Assembly: GCF_000015205.1 (NCBI RefSeq)
Contig: NC_008701.1
Location: 1,243,436-1,307,435, forward strand
Reading direction: 5' to 3'
Length of the DNA: 64,000 bases
Source of the DNA: Pyrobaculum islandicum DSM 4184
GTDB lineage: Archaea > Thermoproteota > Thermoprotei > Thermoproteales > Thermoproteaceae
Positions 15,281-22,151 of the stretch are shown piece by piece; within the stretch, counting starts at the first letter, position 1, and every line of letters starts with the position of its first letter. Both the position numbers and the translations under genes were made by a program. The notes under the pieces were generated by a model. It was given only the letters and a program-made list of their open reading frames with translations. It was not told where the DNA came from and searched no databases.

Positions 15281-15429
15281 TGGCAAAGAGGTTGGCGGGA
15301 GACATGACAGGGAGATGCAAAAAACTAGGTTAGGTAGGAGACGAGATCCTCTATGGTGGGAGCACAGATAAGGCCGTAGAGCTCTTGGACGTGCAGCGGC
15401 TTAGTTCTTATATTTTTTAGCACCCGTTA

Positions 15430-15590
15430 TTTTTGCGTATAGAAGCATGGCGGCGATGGCCGTAGTTATATCAGCCCTGAAGTAGACGCAGAGCCCCTCT
15501 GGCTGGCTCTCGGCATAGGCGCGACTATGGTCAACACTGCCGCGTATGTCGCAGTCCCGGGGGAGGGATCAGTGTTTCGCAGGCTCTGAG
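15430..15590 (+). pseudogene. Small membrane protein remnant
   Basis: The plus strand reads MAAMAVVISALK then stop, and in a shifted frame EPLWLALGIGATMVNTAAYV and AVPGEGSVFRRL, stop. The ending nearly matches that encoded at 11265-11400 on the other strand. At least one frameshift is present. Between 15286 and 15430 nothing else was recognised. Confidence 0.45.
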
Positions 15591-15626
15591 GAGAGGCGGG
15601 AGACGCGAAGGGGACATAGAGAAAAA

Positions 15627-15635
15627 CTTATAAAG
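15627..15635 (+). promoter_or_regulatory. TATA box of the initiator tRNA
   Basis: CTTATAAAG stands 39 bases before the mature 5' end of the tRNA, suiting a start near 15655-15660 and a short 5' leader removed by processing. Confidence 0.6.
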
Positions 15636-15673
15636 CTGTTATGAAATTACCATACAGCGCAGTGGGCGCCAGA

Positions 15674-15750
15674 AGCGGGGTAGGCCAGCCTGGTAGGCCG
15701 CGGGGCTCATAACCCCGAGGTCCCCGGTTCAAATCCGGGCCCCGCTACCA
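15674..15750 (+). tRNA. Initiator tRNA-Met (CAT), with encoded CCA
   Basis: A full cloverleaf can be drawn without an intron. The acceptor stem is AGCGGGG with CCCCGCT, and the A1-U72 pair is an archaeal initiator feature. The anticodon stem CGGGG/CCCCG has the run of G-C pairs typical of initiators, and the loop CTCATAA carries anticodon CAT at 15708-15710. The T arm is CCCGG-TTCAAAT-CCGGG. CCA is encoded at 15748-15750. Confidence 0.95.
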
Positions 15751-15845
15751 AATTATCCTCTTGTATACGTAGGGAGCCCACCCGTAAGTCTAAAATATAA
15801 GGGCGTTATAGTATATACGCAGATTATAACTGTCCTCAGGGGTTT

Positions 15846-16121
15846 GTGTCCGAGATGCGGAAGACCCTTCATCTTGGAGATGGCGCCGGGTGTTACATCT
15901 GTAGCCCCCACTGCGGCCAGCCTGCGGATGTTAATAAGTGTGAAAGAGATAGTGTCGTCAAGTTGGGAGATTGCGAAATTAGAGATTGGGATAGGGTAGC
16001 TACTTTAAGCCCCACGGTTCAACAGATGGTTCTACAAGCGCTGGAGTCTGGGAGGGCGCCTAAAGAGTTGTACCCCATATTATTAAAGCTCAGAGAGATA
16101 GGAGCCTTGGTATGTACATAG
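15846..16121 (+). CDS. Cysteine-containing protein of unknown function
   Basis: 91 residues from GTG 15846 (an ATG lies three codons on). The N-terminal part has CYICSPHC and a further cysteine in NKC, a possible metal site. The C-terminal part is helical (TVQQMVLQALESGRAPKELY). A TATA-like TATAGTATATACG lies near 15807. The stop overlaps the start of the next short ORF (16112), so they are translationally coupled. No family was recognised. Confidence 0.55.
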   Translation: MSEMRKTLHLGDGAGCYICSPHCGQPADVNKCERDSVVKLGDCEIRDWDRVATLSPTVQQMVLQALESGRAPKELYPILLKLREIGALVCT

Positions 16122-16249
16122 ACTTTCCCTCTGTATGGAGATACTTCCGGGAATATATAGTGGCGTCCGGCAGCATTTTAGAACTTAAGAAGGCGCTCGA
16201 CTGGAGCATTTGGTCCATGGACACATGTGACGCGGAGGAGAAAAGCTAG
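16112..16249 (+). pseudogene. 5' fragment, probably of the split methyltransferase gene
   Basis: 45 codons whose ATG overlaps the stop of the preceding gene. The product begins MYIDFPSVWRYFREYIVA and ends in element-like DNA, since the last bases resemble the left-end blocks at 14785 and 41765. A family-I tnpB element follows. Beyond it, an in-frame coding stretch without a start (17861-17968) continues into the methyltransferase. The simplest reading is that this is the N-terminus of that gene, cut off by the element. Confidence 0.45.
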
Positions 16250-16299
16250 TTGAGAGGCACATTTTTCAAGAGGGACGGGGTTGTTCCACAACGTCGGGG

Positions 16300-16394
16300 C
16301 CGCTGTAGACGCGGTTTGTCTTGTGAAACTTTTGGCCTGCCCCCATGCATCTTCTATAACTAACAGAGATTTCAGCCCCACCACATATACACAC
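16300..16394 (+). repeat. Left-end/promoter block of the family I tnpB at 16395
   Basis: Contains GGTTTGTCTTGTGAAACTTT and AACTAACAGAGATTTCA directly before the tnpB start. It matches the block at 11184-11280 on the other strand. It marks the left part of the element. Confidence 0.65.
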
Positions 16395-17663
16395 ATGTAC
16401 GCATACAGAACGCTAAAGATAGAAATCCCCTGGCGCCTCATCGAGGAGCGTCCAGACGTCCTAGACCTCGTCACGAGGATGCACCTAGCGGCGGAGGAGT
16501 ACGCCAGAAGGCTGTTGAAGGAGATTACGGGACAAGATGAACCAAAGCTCGCGCCGGAGGAGCTAGACCGTCTCCTCACGCCAGACAGGCGGGAGCTGGC
16601 GCGCCGGATAATCGAGGAAGTGTTTCCCAAGTACGGGCTTGGGAAGGCTTTTGTGGATTACGCCAAGTTCCTCTGGCGTGATACAGTGTTTCAACGGGCA
16701 GTTCCGTTGAACACCCAGTTAAGAACCGAAAACGAAAGAGATACGAGTAAGGCGGTCTTTGTCGACCTAAAGAGCGGTGTCGTCAGAGTGCGGAAGTTGG
16801 GCATACCGCCTTTTGTCGTAAAATTGAAGAAGAGCGACATCGCTTGGATAAGGGAGAGACTACAGGAAGACGCCAGACTCAAGTTGGCATATTTGGGCGT
16901 TGACGTGAGGAGGGGCAAGGATCCTACTTACGGCGGCCTATACATCGCCCTGGTGTTCGCTAGGGAGGTCAAGCCGGTGGAGCCCAGGGCTATTGTCGTC
17001 GTAGATGTCAACCGGTTGGACCACTACATAAAGGTTGGCCTCGTGGCCGACGGTCGTGTCGTGGAGCTATTGAAGTTCCCCAAGAAAGAGCGGATACGGA
17101 AGCTTGAGAGGATACATGCTCACATAAGCCAATTGGAGAAAGCCCTCGCACGTGTAGACGAGGACAGAGACCCGCGTAGAGCGCTAGACCTTCAGAGACA
17201 GTTGTGGAAACTTGAGACGAAACGCTACGGCATAATCCGCGACGTCGTTATAAACGCCGCCCGCGAGATCATAAAGCTTGCGAGGGAGCACCAAGCCGCG
17301 ATCGTAGTGGATACAATAGAGGACGACACCTACCGGGAGCTGAAGGAGTGCAACGGAAACGGCGTGAGGAAACACTTCCTAGACGGGCTTGGGCAGTTAA
17401 GGAGACGCTTGCAAGCGCTCGCACAATGGTACGGCCTTCCGTATGTGGAGGAGCGGCTATACAGTACGATCTGTCCTAGATGCGGCGCTAAGATGGCGGA
17501 AGAGGGGAGACGCGTAATGCATTGCCCCGCCTGCGGCTTCGGGGCACATAGAGACAACGTCCCCATGATATGGGCAGAGAAGAAGTATCAAGAGCTGATA
17601 GAGAAGACAAAACAACCCACTTTTTCCTCCGCACCGGCGACCGTCACATTTTTAACCTCGTAA
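16395..17663 (+). CDS. tnpB: TnpB RNA-guided nuclease (family I), full length
   Basis: 422 residues, the best-preserved copy. The start MYAYRTLKIEIPWR is chosen because the paralogues begin there; the frame is open 38 codons further upstream. RuvC-I is VVDVNRLDHYIKVG, RuvC-II is VVDTIEDDTYREL, the zinc ribbon is CPRCGAKM...HCPACGF and RuvC-III is HRDN. The C-terminus is AEKKYQELIEKTKQP and the family tail. TnpB proteins are ancestors of Cas12: they use a right-end RNA to cut DNA at the donor site and favour element retention. No TnpA is present, so it is an IS1341-type element. The right-end RNA follows at 17675. Confidence 0.92.
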   Translation: MYAYRTLKIEIPWRLIEERPDVLDLVTRMHLAAEEYARRLLKEITGQDEPKLAPEELDRLLTPDRRELARRIIEEVFPKYGLGKAFVDYAKFLWRDTVFQRAVPLNTQLRTENERDTSKAVFVDLKSGVVRVRKLGIPPFVVKLKKSDIAWIRERLQEDARLKLAYLGVDVRRGKDPTYGGLYIALVFAREVKPVEPRAIVVVDVNRLDHYIKVGLVADGRVVELLKFPKKERIRKLERIHAHISQLEKALARVDEDRDPRRALDLQRQLWKLETKRYGIIRDVVINAAREIIKLAREHQAAIVVDTIEDDTYRELKECNGNGVRKHFLDGLGQLRRRLQALAQWYGLPYVEERLYSTICPRCGAKMAEEGRRVMHCPACGFGAHRDNVPMIWAEKKYQELIEKTKQPTFSSAPATVTFLTS

Positions 17664-17674
17664 GTTTTCTTGCT

Positions 17675-17850
17675 TCACAAACGACGCCTGGCCCCCGGGG
17701 CGGCCGACGGGGGCGCGAAGATGGGGAAAGTTAACGACTTGGCGTCACGTCCCCCGGGTGAGCCGCCCTCTCGCCCCGGTGTACCCGGGGCGGGCCCCCA
17801 AGTCCCCCAGGGAGGGGCCAAGAAAGAGATAGGGGGACAAAATGGTGGAA
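17675..17850 (+). ncRNA. omega-RNA-like right end, family I copy d
   Basis: The reference copy, directly after an intact tnpB. Blocks in order: ACGACGCCTGGCCCC, GGGGCGGCCGACGGGGGCGCG, CCCCCGGGTGAGCCGCC, GCCCCGGTGTACCCG, GTCCCCCAGGGAGGGGCC and AAGAAAGAGATAGGGGGAC. The guide would start where similarity to the other copies ends, about 17846. There the host methyltransferase coding sequence begins. Confidence 0.7.
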
Positions 17851-17860
17851 TGAGATAAAA

Positions 17861-18619
17861 GAGAAAGATCTAAAAAAGCCCTTTGTTAAAGCTCTCTACA
17901 TATCGCTTCTCAAAAGGGGGATAATAGACGAGAGAGGCGAGTTCAAGAAAGAGGTTAAGAAACCCGAGATGCCAAAGGGGCTATATGCGAGAGAGTGGGT
18001 GGAGATGCATATGCGTTTTGACGAAATAGGAGCTATCAAAATAGCACAAGACGAAGTCGATAGAAACGCCTTAGACCTCTTCTACAGCGATATACAAGTA
18101 CAAGGCTGGCATAGAATTATGGTAAAAACCTTCCTAAAGGCAGCGGGGGTTACAGACGGCCAAGCCGTACTAGAGCCCTACTCCAGAGAGGGCCACATAG
18201 CCGCCTTCTACCACGAGGACTATAAGCCAGCCTCTTACCTCGGCTACGACCCCAGCGCCGTCTTTGTTGAAATGGCAAAAGCTGTGGCGCCCTCAGCGAC
18301 TTTTGTGACAGTTTCGACAGCATGCGAAATTTCAGGTCATTACGACGCCGTGTTACTCATAGAAAAGCTCCAGTGGATGCCCGACCCACTCCGCGAGCTT
18401 GAGTGTATTAGCCGAGTCTTAAAGCCAGGAGGAAGGCTATATGTCGCCCAGCCCGTAGCAGAGTCTATGCCGGGCTACCTCGCCATCCTCACGGCGGTGG
18501 GGGCACAACACGTCTTCACTTGGAGAGAGGTTGAAGATATGTTGTCATCTAGGTTCCACCTAGAGAAGCGCCTCATTAGAGCTCTGCCCTTCTACGGCGC
18601 GGTGTTTCAGAAGCGGTAG
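17861..18619 (+). CDS. Class I methyltransferase, 5' truncated by a tnpB element
   Basis: SAM-dependent methyltransferase of unknown substrate. From ATG 17969 it has 216 residues, but coding continues upstream in the same frame (KEKDLKKPFVKALYISLLKR) with no start codon before the element end at about 17850. The Rossmann motifs are AVLEPYSREGHIAAFY (variant motif I), LGYDPSAVFVEMAK and VLKPGGRLYVAQP. The GxGxG of motif I is changed to EPYSREG. The lost N-terminus may be the fragment at 16112-16249. The gene overlaps the convergent ITPase gene by 13 bases. It may still be translated from 17969. Confidence 0.7.
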   Translation, partial: EKDLKKPFVKALYISLLKRGIIDERGEFKKEVKKPEMPKGLYAREWVEMHMRFDEIGAIKIAQDEVDRNALDLFYSDIQVQGWHRIMVKTFLKAAGVTDGQAVLEPYSREGHIAAFYHEDYKPASYLGYDPSAVFVEMAKAVAPSATFVTVSTACEISGHYDAVLLIEKLQWMPDPLRELECISRVLKPGGRLYVAQPVAESMPGYLAILTAVGAQHVFTWREVEDMLSSRFHLEKRLIRALPFYGAVFQKR

Positions 18620-19140
18620 AGCGGGGCGTTTGTAGAGAGCCTAGGCACAAGCGCCATAACTACCGCCGCCATGTTTAAATCGAAGCGAGACACCACCCCT
18701 TTGGTAAGCACGCCTATTATGCCCTCTTTATAGCCGATTGCAACTCTTCCAAAGTACCTCTCTGCCAGAACCCCCAACTCAACCCCCCTTAACACATCGT
18801 TGAGAAATATGTCGGGGACTTGGAAGGCAGGGCCAAAGCCTATTGTAACAACGCCGTTTCTATCCGCTATTGCAGCCACAGTGACGTCTAAATAACGCCC
18901 GCCCGCCTGTAGTACGCCTGCCTCAATCCCAACGCCATGTTCTGCATTTTGCACAACGGAAAGCGCCGCCCTCGCCCTCTCTATGGCCCCCGCGACCACA
19001 GTCTCAACGCCAATGGGCTGCGGAGGGAGAGACACAGGCTTTTCGACGGGGACTACTTGCGCCCTCATCCCAAAGAGCTTATACGCCGCTTGAACAGCCC
19101 TCAGCTTATTTGGATTTCTAGACGCAACGGCGACAATCAT
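18607..19140 (-). CDS. Inosine/xanthosine triphosphatase (YjjX/DUF84-like)
   Basis: House-cleaning enzyme that hydrolyses non-canonical purine nucleoside triphosphates such as ITP and XTP. The 177-residue length fits. VASRNPNKLRAVQAAY at the N-terminus (residues 4-19) is the classical (S/T)xNxxK substrate loop, and GVETVVAGAIERARAAL and GVGIEAGV follow in the family order. The start overlaps the stop of the upstream methyltransferase (ATGA at 19137-19140), so both genes are one transcript. Confidence 0.85.
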   Translation of the reverse strand: MIVAVASRNPNKLRAVQAAYKLFGMRAQVVPVEKPVSLPPQPIGVETVVAGAIERARAALSVVQNAEHGVGIEAGVLQAGGRYLDVTVAAIADRNGVVTIGFGPAFQVPDIFLNDVLRGVELGVLAERYFGRVAIGYKEGIIGVLTKGVVSRFDLNMAAVVMALVPRLSTNAPLYRF

Positions 19141-19748
19141 ACTTTAAACTCGATACAGACAAAGCCCATACGCTCAGCCTTTTCTATAGACACCTCTCTA
19201 GCCTCCTCTACCTCTTCCTTCTCGCCTGGCGGCCTAGAGAGAGTGGCGACTATACGCAAAGGCCTCATCCCCTCGGCTATTTCTACTACCTCTCTGACGG
19301 TGTAGAACCTCGCCCTCGAGTAGAAGGGGTGGCCCCTCGCGCCCATCTCTACGTACAGTCTGCCCCAGGGCGACTCTCTCGGCACTATACACGCCACAAC
19401 CCTCTCGGCCACCCTCGCGGCTTCGCGCAAAACCGCCCTCGGGTTGTCCACGAAACAGAGGGTAACGACCAGGAGGGCGCAGGGGAGGGATTTTTCCCTC
19501 AGCGGGAGGGCCTCCCCCACCGCCTCCACCAGCTCCAACTCCCGCGGAGCTAACTTAAGCATCTCTCTCACGGGGTCTACGCCCACTCTTAACCCAAGCG
19601 GCGCGGCGAACCTCCCCGTCCCGACGCCCACTTCCACGCCCCCGCGGCAGTCGAACCTAGATACGGCGTCTAGCTCCGACTTATACAGCGCAGGATGCGC
19701 CGCGTACCACCTATCGTAGTCCACCGCCCTAGACCTAAAAACCTCCAC
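19137..19748 (-). CDS. Class I SAM methyltransferase (UbiE-like)
   Basis: 203 residues. Motif I is GVEVGVGTGRFAAPLG (about 36-51), followed by GVDPVREMLKLA and the VGEALPLREKSLPCALLVVT segment usual for UbiE/Methyltransf_11 proteins. The substrate is unknown. A TATA-like GGTAAATATACC lies about 25 bp upstream on this strand (near 19768-19776). The gene is coupled to the ITPase downstream by a 4-base overlap, so the pair may share a house-cleaning role, but that is a guess. Confidence 0.8.
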   Translation of the reverse strand: MEVFRSRAVDYDRWYAAHPALYKSELDAVSRFDCRGGVEVGVGTGRFAAPLGLRVGVDPVREMLKLAPRELELVEAVGEALPLREKSLPCALLVVTLCFVDNPRAVLREAARVAERVVACIVPRESPWGRLYVEMGARGHPFYSRARFYTVREVVEIAEGMRPLRIVATLSRPPGEKEEVEEAREVSIEKAERMGFVCIEFKV

Positions 19749-19797
19749 AACTAGAAAAACACGGGGTATATTTACCGTTTTGCCTATCCCAGATGTG

Positions 19798-19813
19798 GGG
19801 GGTGCTCACCCCC
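19798..19813. repeat. Short perfect hairpin GGGGGTG-CT-CACCCCC
   Basis: Seven-base perfect inverted repeat in the gap between two minus-strand genes. It could be an operator or part of a larger RNA with the hairpin at 19877-19930. Confidence 0.4.
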
Positions 19814-19876
19814 TTTGTTAACCACAACGCCTGTTGGGGCGGGTCGGCCTTCTGTAAGCGTTCAATTTGTAACCTG

Positions 19877-19930
19877 TGGGGGTCTGTCCGCCGTTGATCC
19901 CGCCTTGGACTTGACAGACGGAGGTCCCCA
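19877..19930. ncRNA. Long hairpin downstream of lysK
   Basis: TGGGG 19877-19881 and GTCTGTC 19882-19888 pair with GACAGAC 19913-19919 and CCCCA 19926-19930. It lies just after the stop of the minus-strand lysK gene, so it may be a 3' UTR structure or a small RNA. No family was recognised. Confidence 0.35.
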
Positions 19931-19935
19931 GACGG

Positions 19936-20943
19936 CTATTTTAGTTCGGCGATAGCGTTTTTCAGAACCTCCGCCGCCAACTCTACCTCTTTGACGTCTA
20001 TGTGTTCATCCTCCGTGTGAGCTAGCCGCGGGTCGCCGGGGCCAAAGGCGGCGATGTCTCTGGTGAGGTCGACGAGGAGGTTGAAGTCGGCTGTGCCCCA
20101 CTTCTTGCTGAGCTTGGGCTCTAGGCCGAGTTTTAACAGCCCTCTGATGAGCGCCCTGGCGGCTGGGTTTATGGGCGAGACCTCGGCCGGCTCTACGCAG
20201 CTCCTCGCCCTTGCCTGCGGGGGGAGGGCCGAGAGGAGGTCGTGGCATGTCCTACCGGGGGGTATCCTCACGTCTAGAACCATAGTGCATCTCGTCGGTA
20301 TTTTGTTTGGGGCGTCGCCGCAGTTAATCACAGTGGGCGTGACAGTGAAGGCGTCGTATCTCTCGGCGTGTCCAAGGGCCCTCTTGATCTCTTGGTATAT
20401 GGCGTAGAGCTCCTCCACGATGTTGCCGTATATGGGGGAGCTGGCGTGGCCGCCTCTAGACTCCAGCTCTATGTACACCTTGGCGCCGCCTCTGTAGGCA
20501 TACGCCACGTGGAGAGAGGTGGGCTCCCCCACGTAAATATAGCGGGGCCTGGGGGGTCCCCCCTTCAGGAGGGCCTCCGTGCCGGCGCTGTCATCTTCTT
20601 CGGCAGTGACAAGGGCAAGCACCAGAGTCCCCCGGGGCTCTGCCTCGAGGAAGGCCTTTGTGTAAGCTGCCAAGGGGCCTTTGTCGTCTACCGCCCCGCG
20701 GCCCCACAGCACGTCCCCCTCCCTCCTCACTGGCAGGGGGCCGGGCACTGTGTCCATGTGGGCGTGTAGCCACACGACAGGCTCGCCGCGGCCTTTCACA
20801 GCAATTACGTTACCAGCCTCGTCGATCCATACGTCTGGGACGTATTGTCTCAGATAGCGCTGGAGCCACCTGGCCAACTCGCCCTCGCCGTGGGGAGGGC
20901 TGTAGATTTTGAGCACTTCCTCAAGTAAGGCGGCGACGTCCAT
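19936..20943 (-). CDS. lysK: LysK-like M20 peptidase, [LysW]-lysine/ornithine hydrolase
   Basis: Zinc hydrolase of the M20 (ArgE/DapE) family, 335 residues. HAHMDTVPG (60-68) gives His62 and Asp64, DDKGP is the bridging Asp region, TAEEDDSAGTEAL (113-125) has the general-base Glu, and the C-terminal AHTEDEHID has the last His. The GTADFN stretch and overall size fit crenarchaeal LysK, which releases lysine (or ornithine) from the LysW carrier protein. No other lys genes are in the window, so carboxypeptidase or DapE-like alternatives remain possible. A TATA-like AACAATTTTTATACC precedes the start. Confidence 0.75.
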   Translation of the reverse strand: MDVAALLEEVLKIYSPPHGEGELARWLQRYLRQYVPDVWIDEAGNVIAVKGRGEPVVWLHAHMDTVPGPLPVRREGDVLWGRGAVDDKGPLAAYTKAFLEAEPRGTLVLALVTAEEDDSAGTEALLKGGPPRPRYIYVGEPTSLHVAYAYRGGAKVYIELESRGGHASSPIYGNIVEELYAIYQEIKRALGHAERYDAFTVTPTVINCGDAPNKIPTRCTMVLDVRIPPGRTCHDLLSALPPQARARSCVEPAEVSPINPAARALIRGLLKLGLEPKLSKKWGTADFNLLVDLTRDIAAFGPGDPRLAHTEDEHIDVKEVELAAEVLKNAIAELK

Positions 20944-21017
20944 AAGCCAAATTTCAGGAGGTATAAAAATTGTTGTAAAACCACAAAATATATATCAACC
21001 CCTGTGTAATAGAGGAC

Positions 21018-21281
21018 ATGTTTCTTAGGTCGGCGTTGGAACTTGCGAGGAAACTAGGCGCCTTTACTGCAGCTCAAGCCGCGTCGTATCTTGGGATCTC
21101 TTTAGAGGAGGTCGAGAGGAGGCTAGATAAATTGGTAGAGGGGGGAGCGCTGAGGGCTGTGGTGATAGCTGGCGTTAAGTTTTATTATAGAGACCCGCAG
21201 ACTGCCGCCGAGGTGATACTCGACTCAGTAGATATCTCTACACTTCCCAGAGAGGAGCGGGAAAAGCTTATGAGGCTATGA
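21018..21281 (+). CDS. Winged-helix DNA-binding protein
   Basis: 87 residues. FTAAQAASYLGISLEEVERR (15-34) forms a helix-turn-helix, and LRAVVIAGVKFYYRD is the wing. It is probably a regulator of its own operon. A TATA-like AATATATATCAAC lies about 25 bp before ATG 21018. The stop overlaps the start of the cupin gene (ATGA at 21278), so the two are co-translated. The cupin may sense the ligand for which this protein regulates. That is inference. Confidence 0.7.
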   Translation: MFLRSALELARKLGAFTAAQAASYLGISLEEVERRLDKLVEGGALRAVVIAGVKFYYRDPQTAAEVILDSVDISTLPREEREKLMRL

Positions 21282-21586
21282 CCTGGCGTTGGGAGAAAGT
21301 AAACGAATGTATGGAGAGGCGCTATATATCTGGAGAGGGAGCCACAGTGGCGCAGTTTCGATTAAAGGCCGGCTGCGTCGCACAGAGACACAGCCACCCA
21401 AACGAGCAGATCTCTGTGGTATTAGAGGGTGTTATAGAGTTTGACATAGGTGGGATGAGATTTACTGCATCTACAGGAGATGTGGTATATGTACCGCCGG
21501 GCGTAGAACATGAGGCCGTGGCAATAACCGACGCCGTGGTAATAGACGTCTTCTCACCGCCTAGAAAAGACTGGGTTACTAAATAG
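21278..21586 (+). CDS. Small cupin-fold protein
   Basis: 102-residue single-domain cupin. Motif 1 is HSHPNEQISVVLEGVIEF, with two His and a Glu for metal binding, and motif 2 is GDVVYVPPGVEHEA, with the last His. Binding of a divalent metal is likely; substrate unknown. It is coupled to the upstream winged-helix gene. A degraded family-II tnpB lies immediately downstream on the other strand (21600-22098). Confidence 0.8.
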   Translation: MTWRWEKVNECMERRYISGEGATVAQFRLKAGCVAQRHSHPNEQISVVLEGVIEFDIGGMRFTASTGDVVYVPPGVEHEAVAITDAVVIDVFSPPRKDWVTK

Positions 21587-21599
21587 GGCCAACGGCAAT

Positions 21600-22098
21600 C
21601 GCCTGTCCCTAGGGACTTTCTCCCCGCCCATGCCATCATCGGCATCCACGGTACCTCAGGCGTGGTGCCGGACAGCACGCGGCTGCACGTTTTTCGACGT
21701 TTAGAGAGGAGGTCCTCCTCGGATTTACTTTTATCACTTCCCCTCCCTCGCCTTCTATACGATCTCTCTAATTCTAAAGCCCGCCCTATAGATCCCGTCC
21801 CTTGGCTTAGGATTGCTATCTCTGATATCATGTCCTTCGACGTCTCCTTTGGCAAATTTTTGGCCGCGGTGGCAGCGCTTAGCCTCTCTGTCTCCCTTAC
21901 GACGAGATTTGTCACTTTCCTCCTCACGTCGTTCTTTTGCCCGGTTCGCTCCTCTTGACGGTGCAGCTTGCGTGCCACGGGCCCTTGGTAGATTGCAAGA
22001 TCTCCCTGTAGCTGTGGTATCCAACCGTTATGTCTCTTAATATTTGTCTCAAGGATGTAGATCTTGTCGCCGACATTCACTGTCACATTTTCGTTCAA
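21600..22098 (-). pseudogene. tnpB fragment plus right end (family II)
   Basis: In minus orientation it reads VTVNVGDKIYILETNI, then NDVRRKVTNLVVRETERLSA and AAKNLPKETSKDMI, matching the middle of the family-II tnpB at 47625-48908 (AVKAGDRVYILETGI, NDVRRKIANFVVREAERLGA, AVENLPKNAPRNMI). RuvC-I, the zinc ribbon and RuvC-III are lost. A right-end stretch with GGCATGGGCGGGGAGAAAGT follows at about 21700-21600. Confidence 0.75.
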
Positions 22099-22151
22099 AT
22101 ACTAAGGACATTAGCGCGATAGAAGATATATACCCCCCACACCTCTTTTCC

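Noticed and set aside
22044-22151. Longer N-terminus for the SppA-like protein
   Set aside because: It would overlap the tnpB remnant and put a soluble segment before the membrane anchor; a TATA element precedes ATG 22152.
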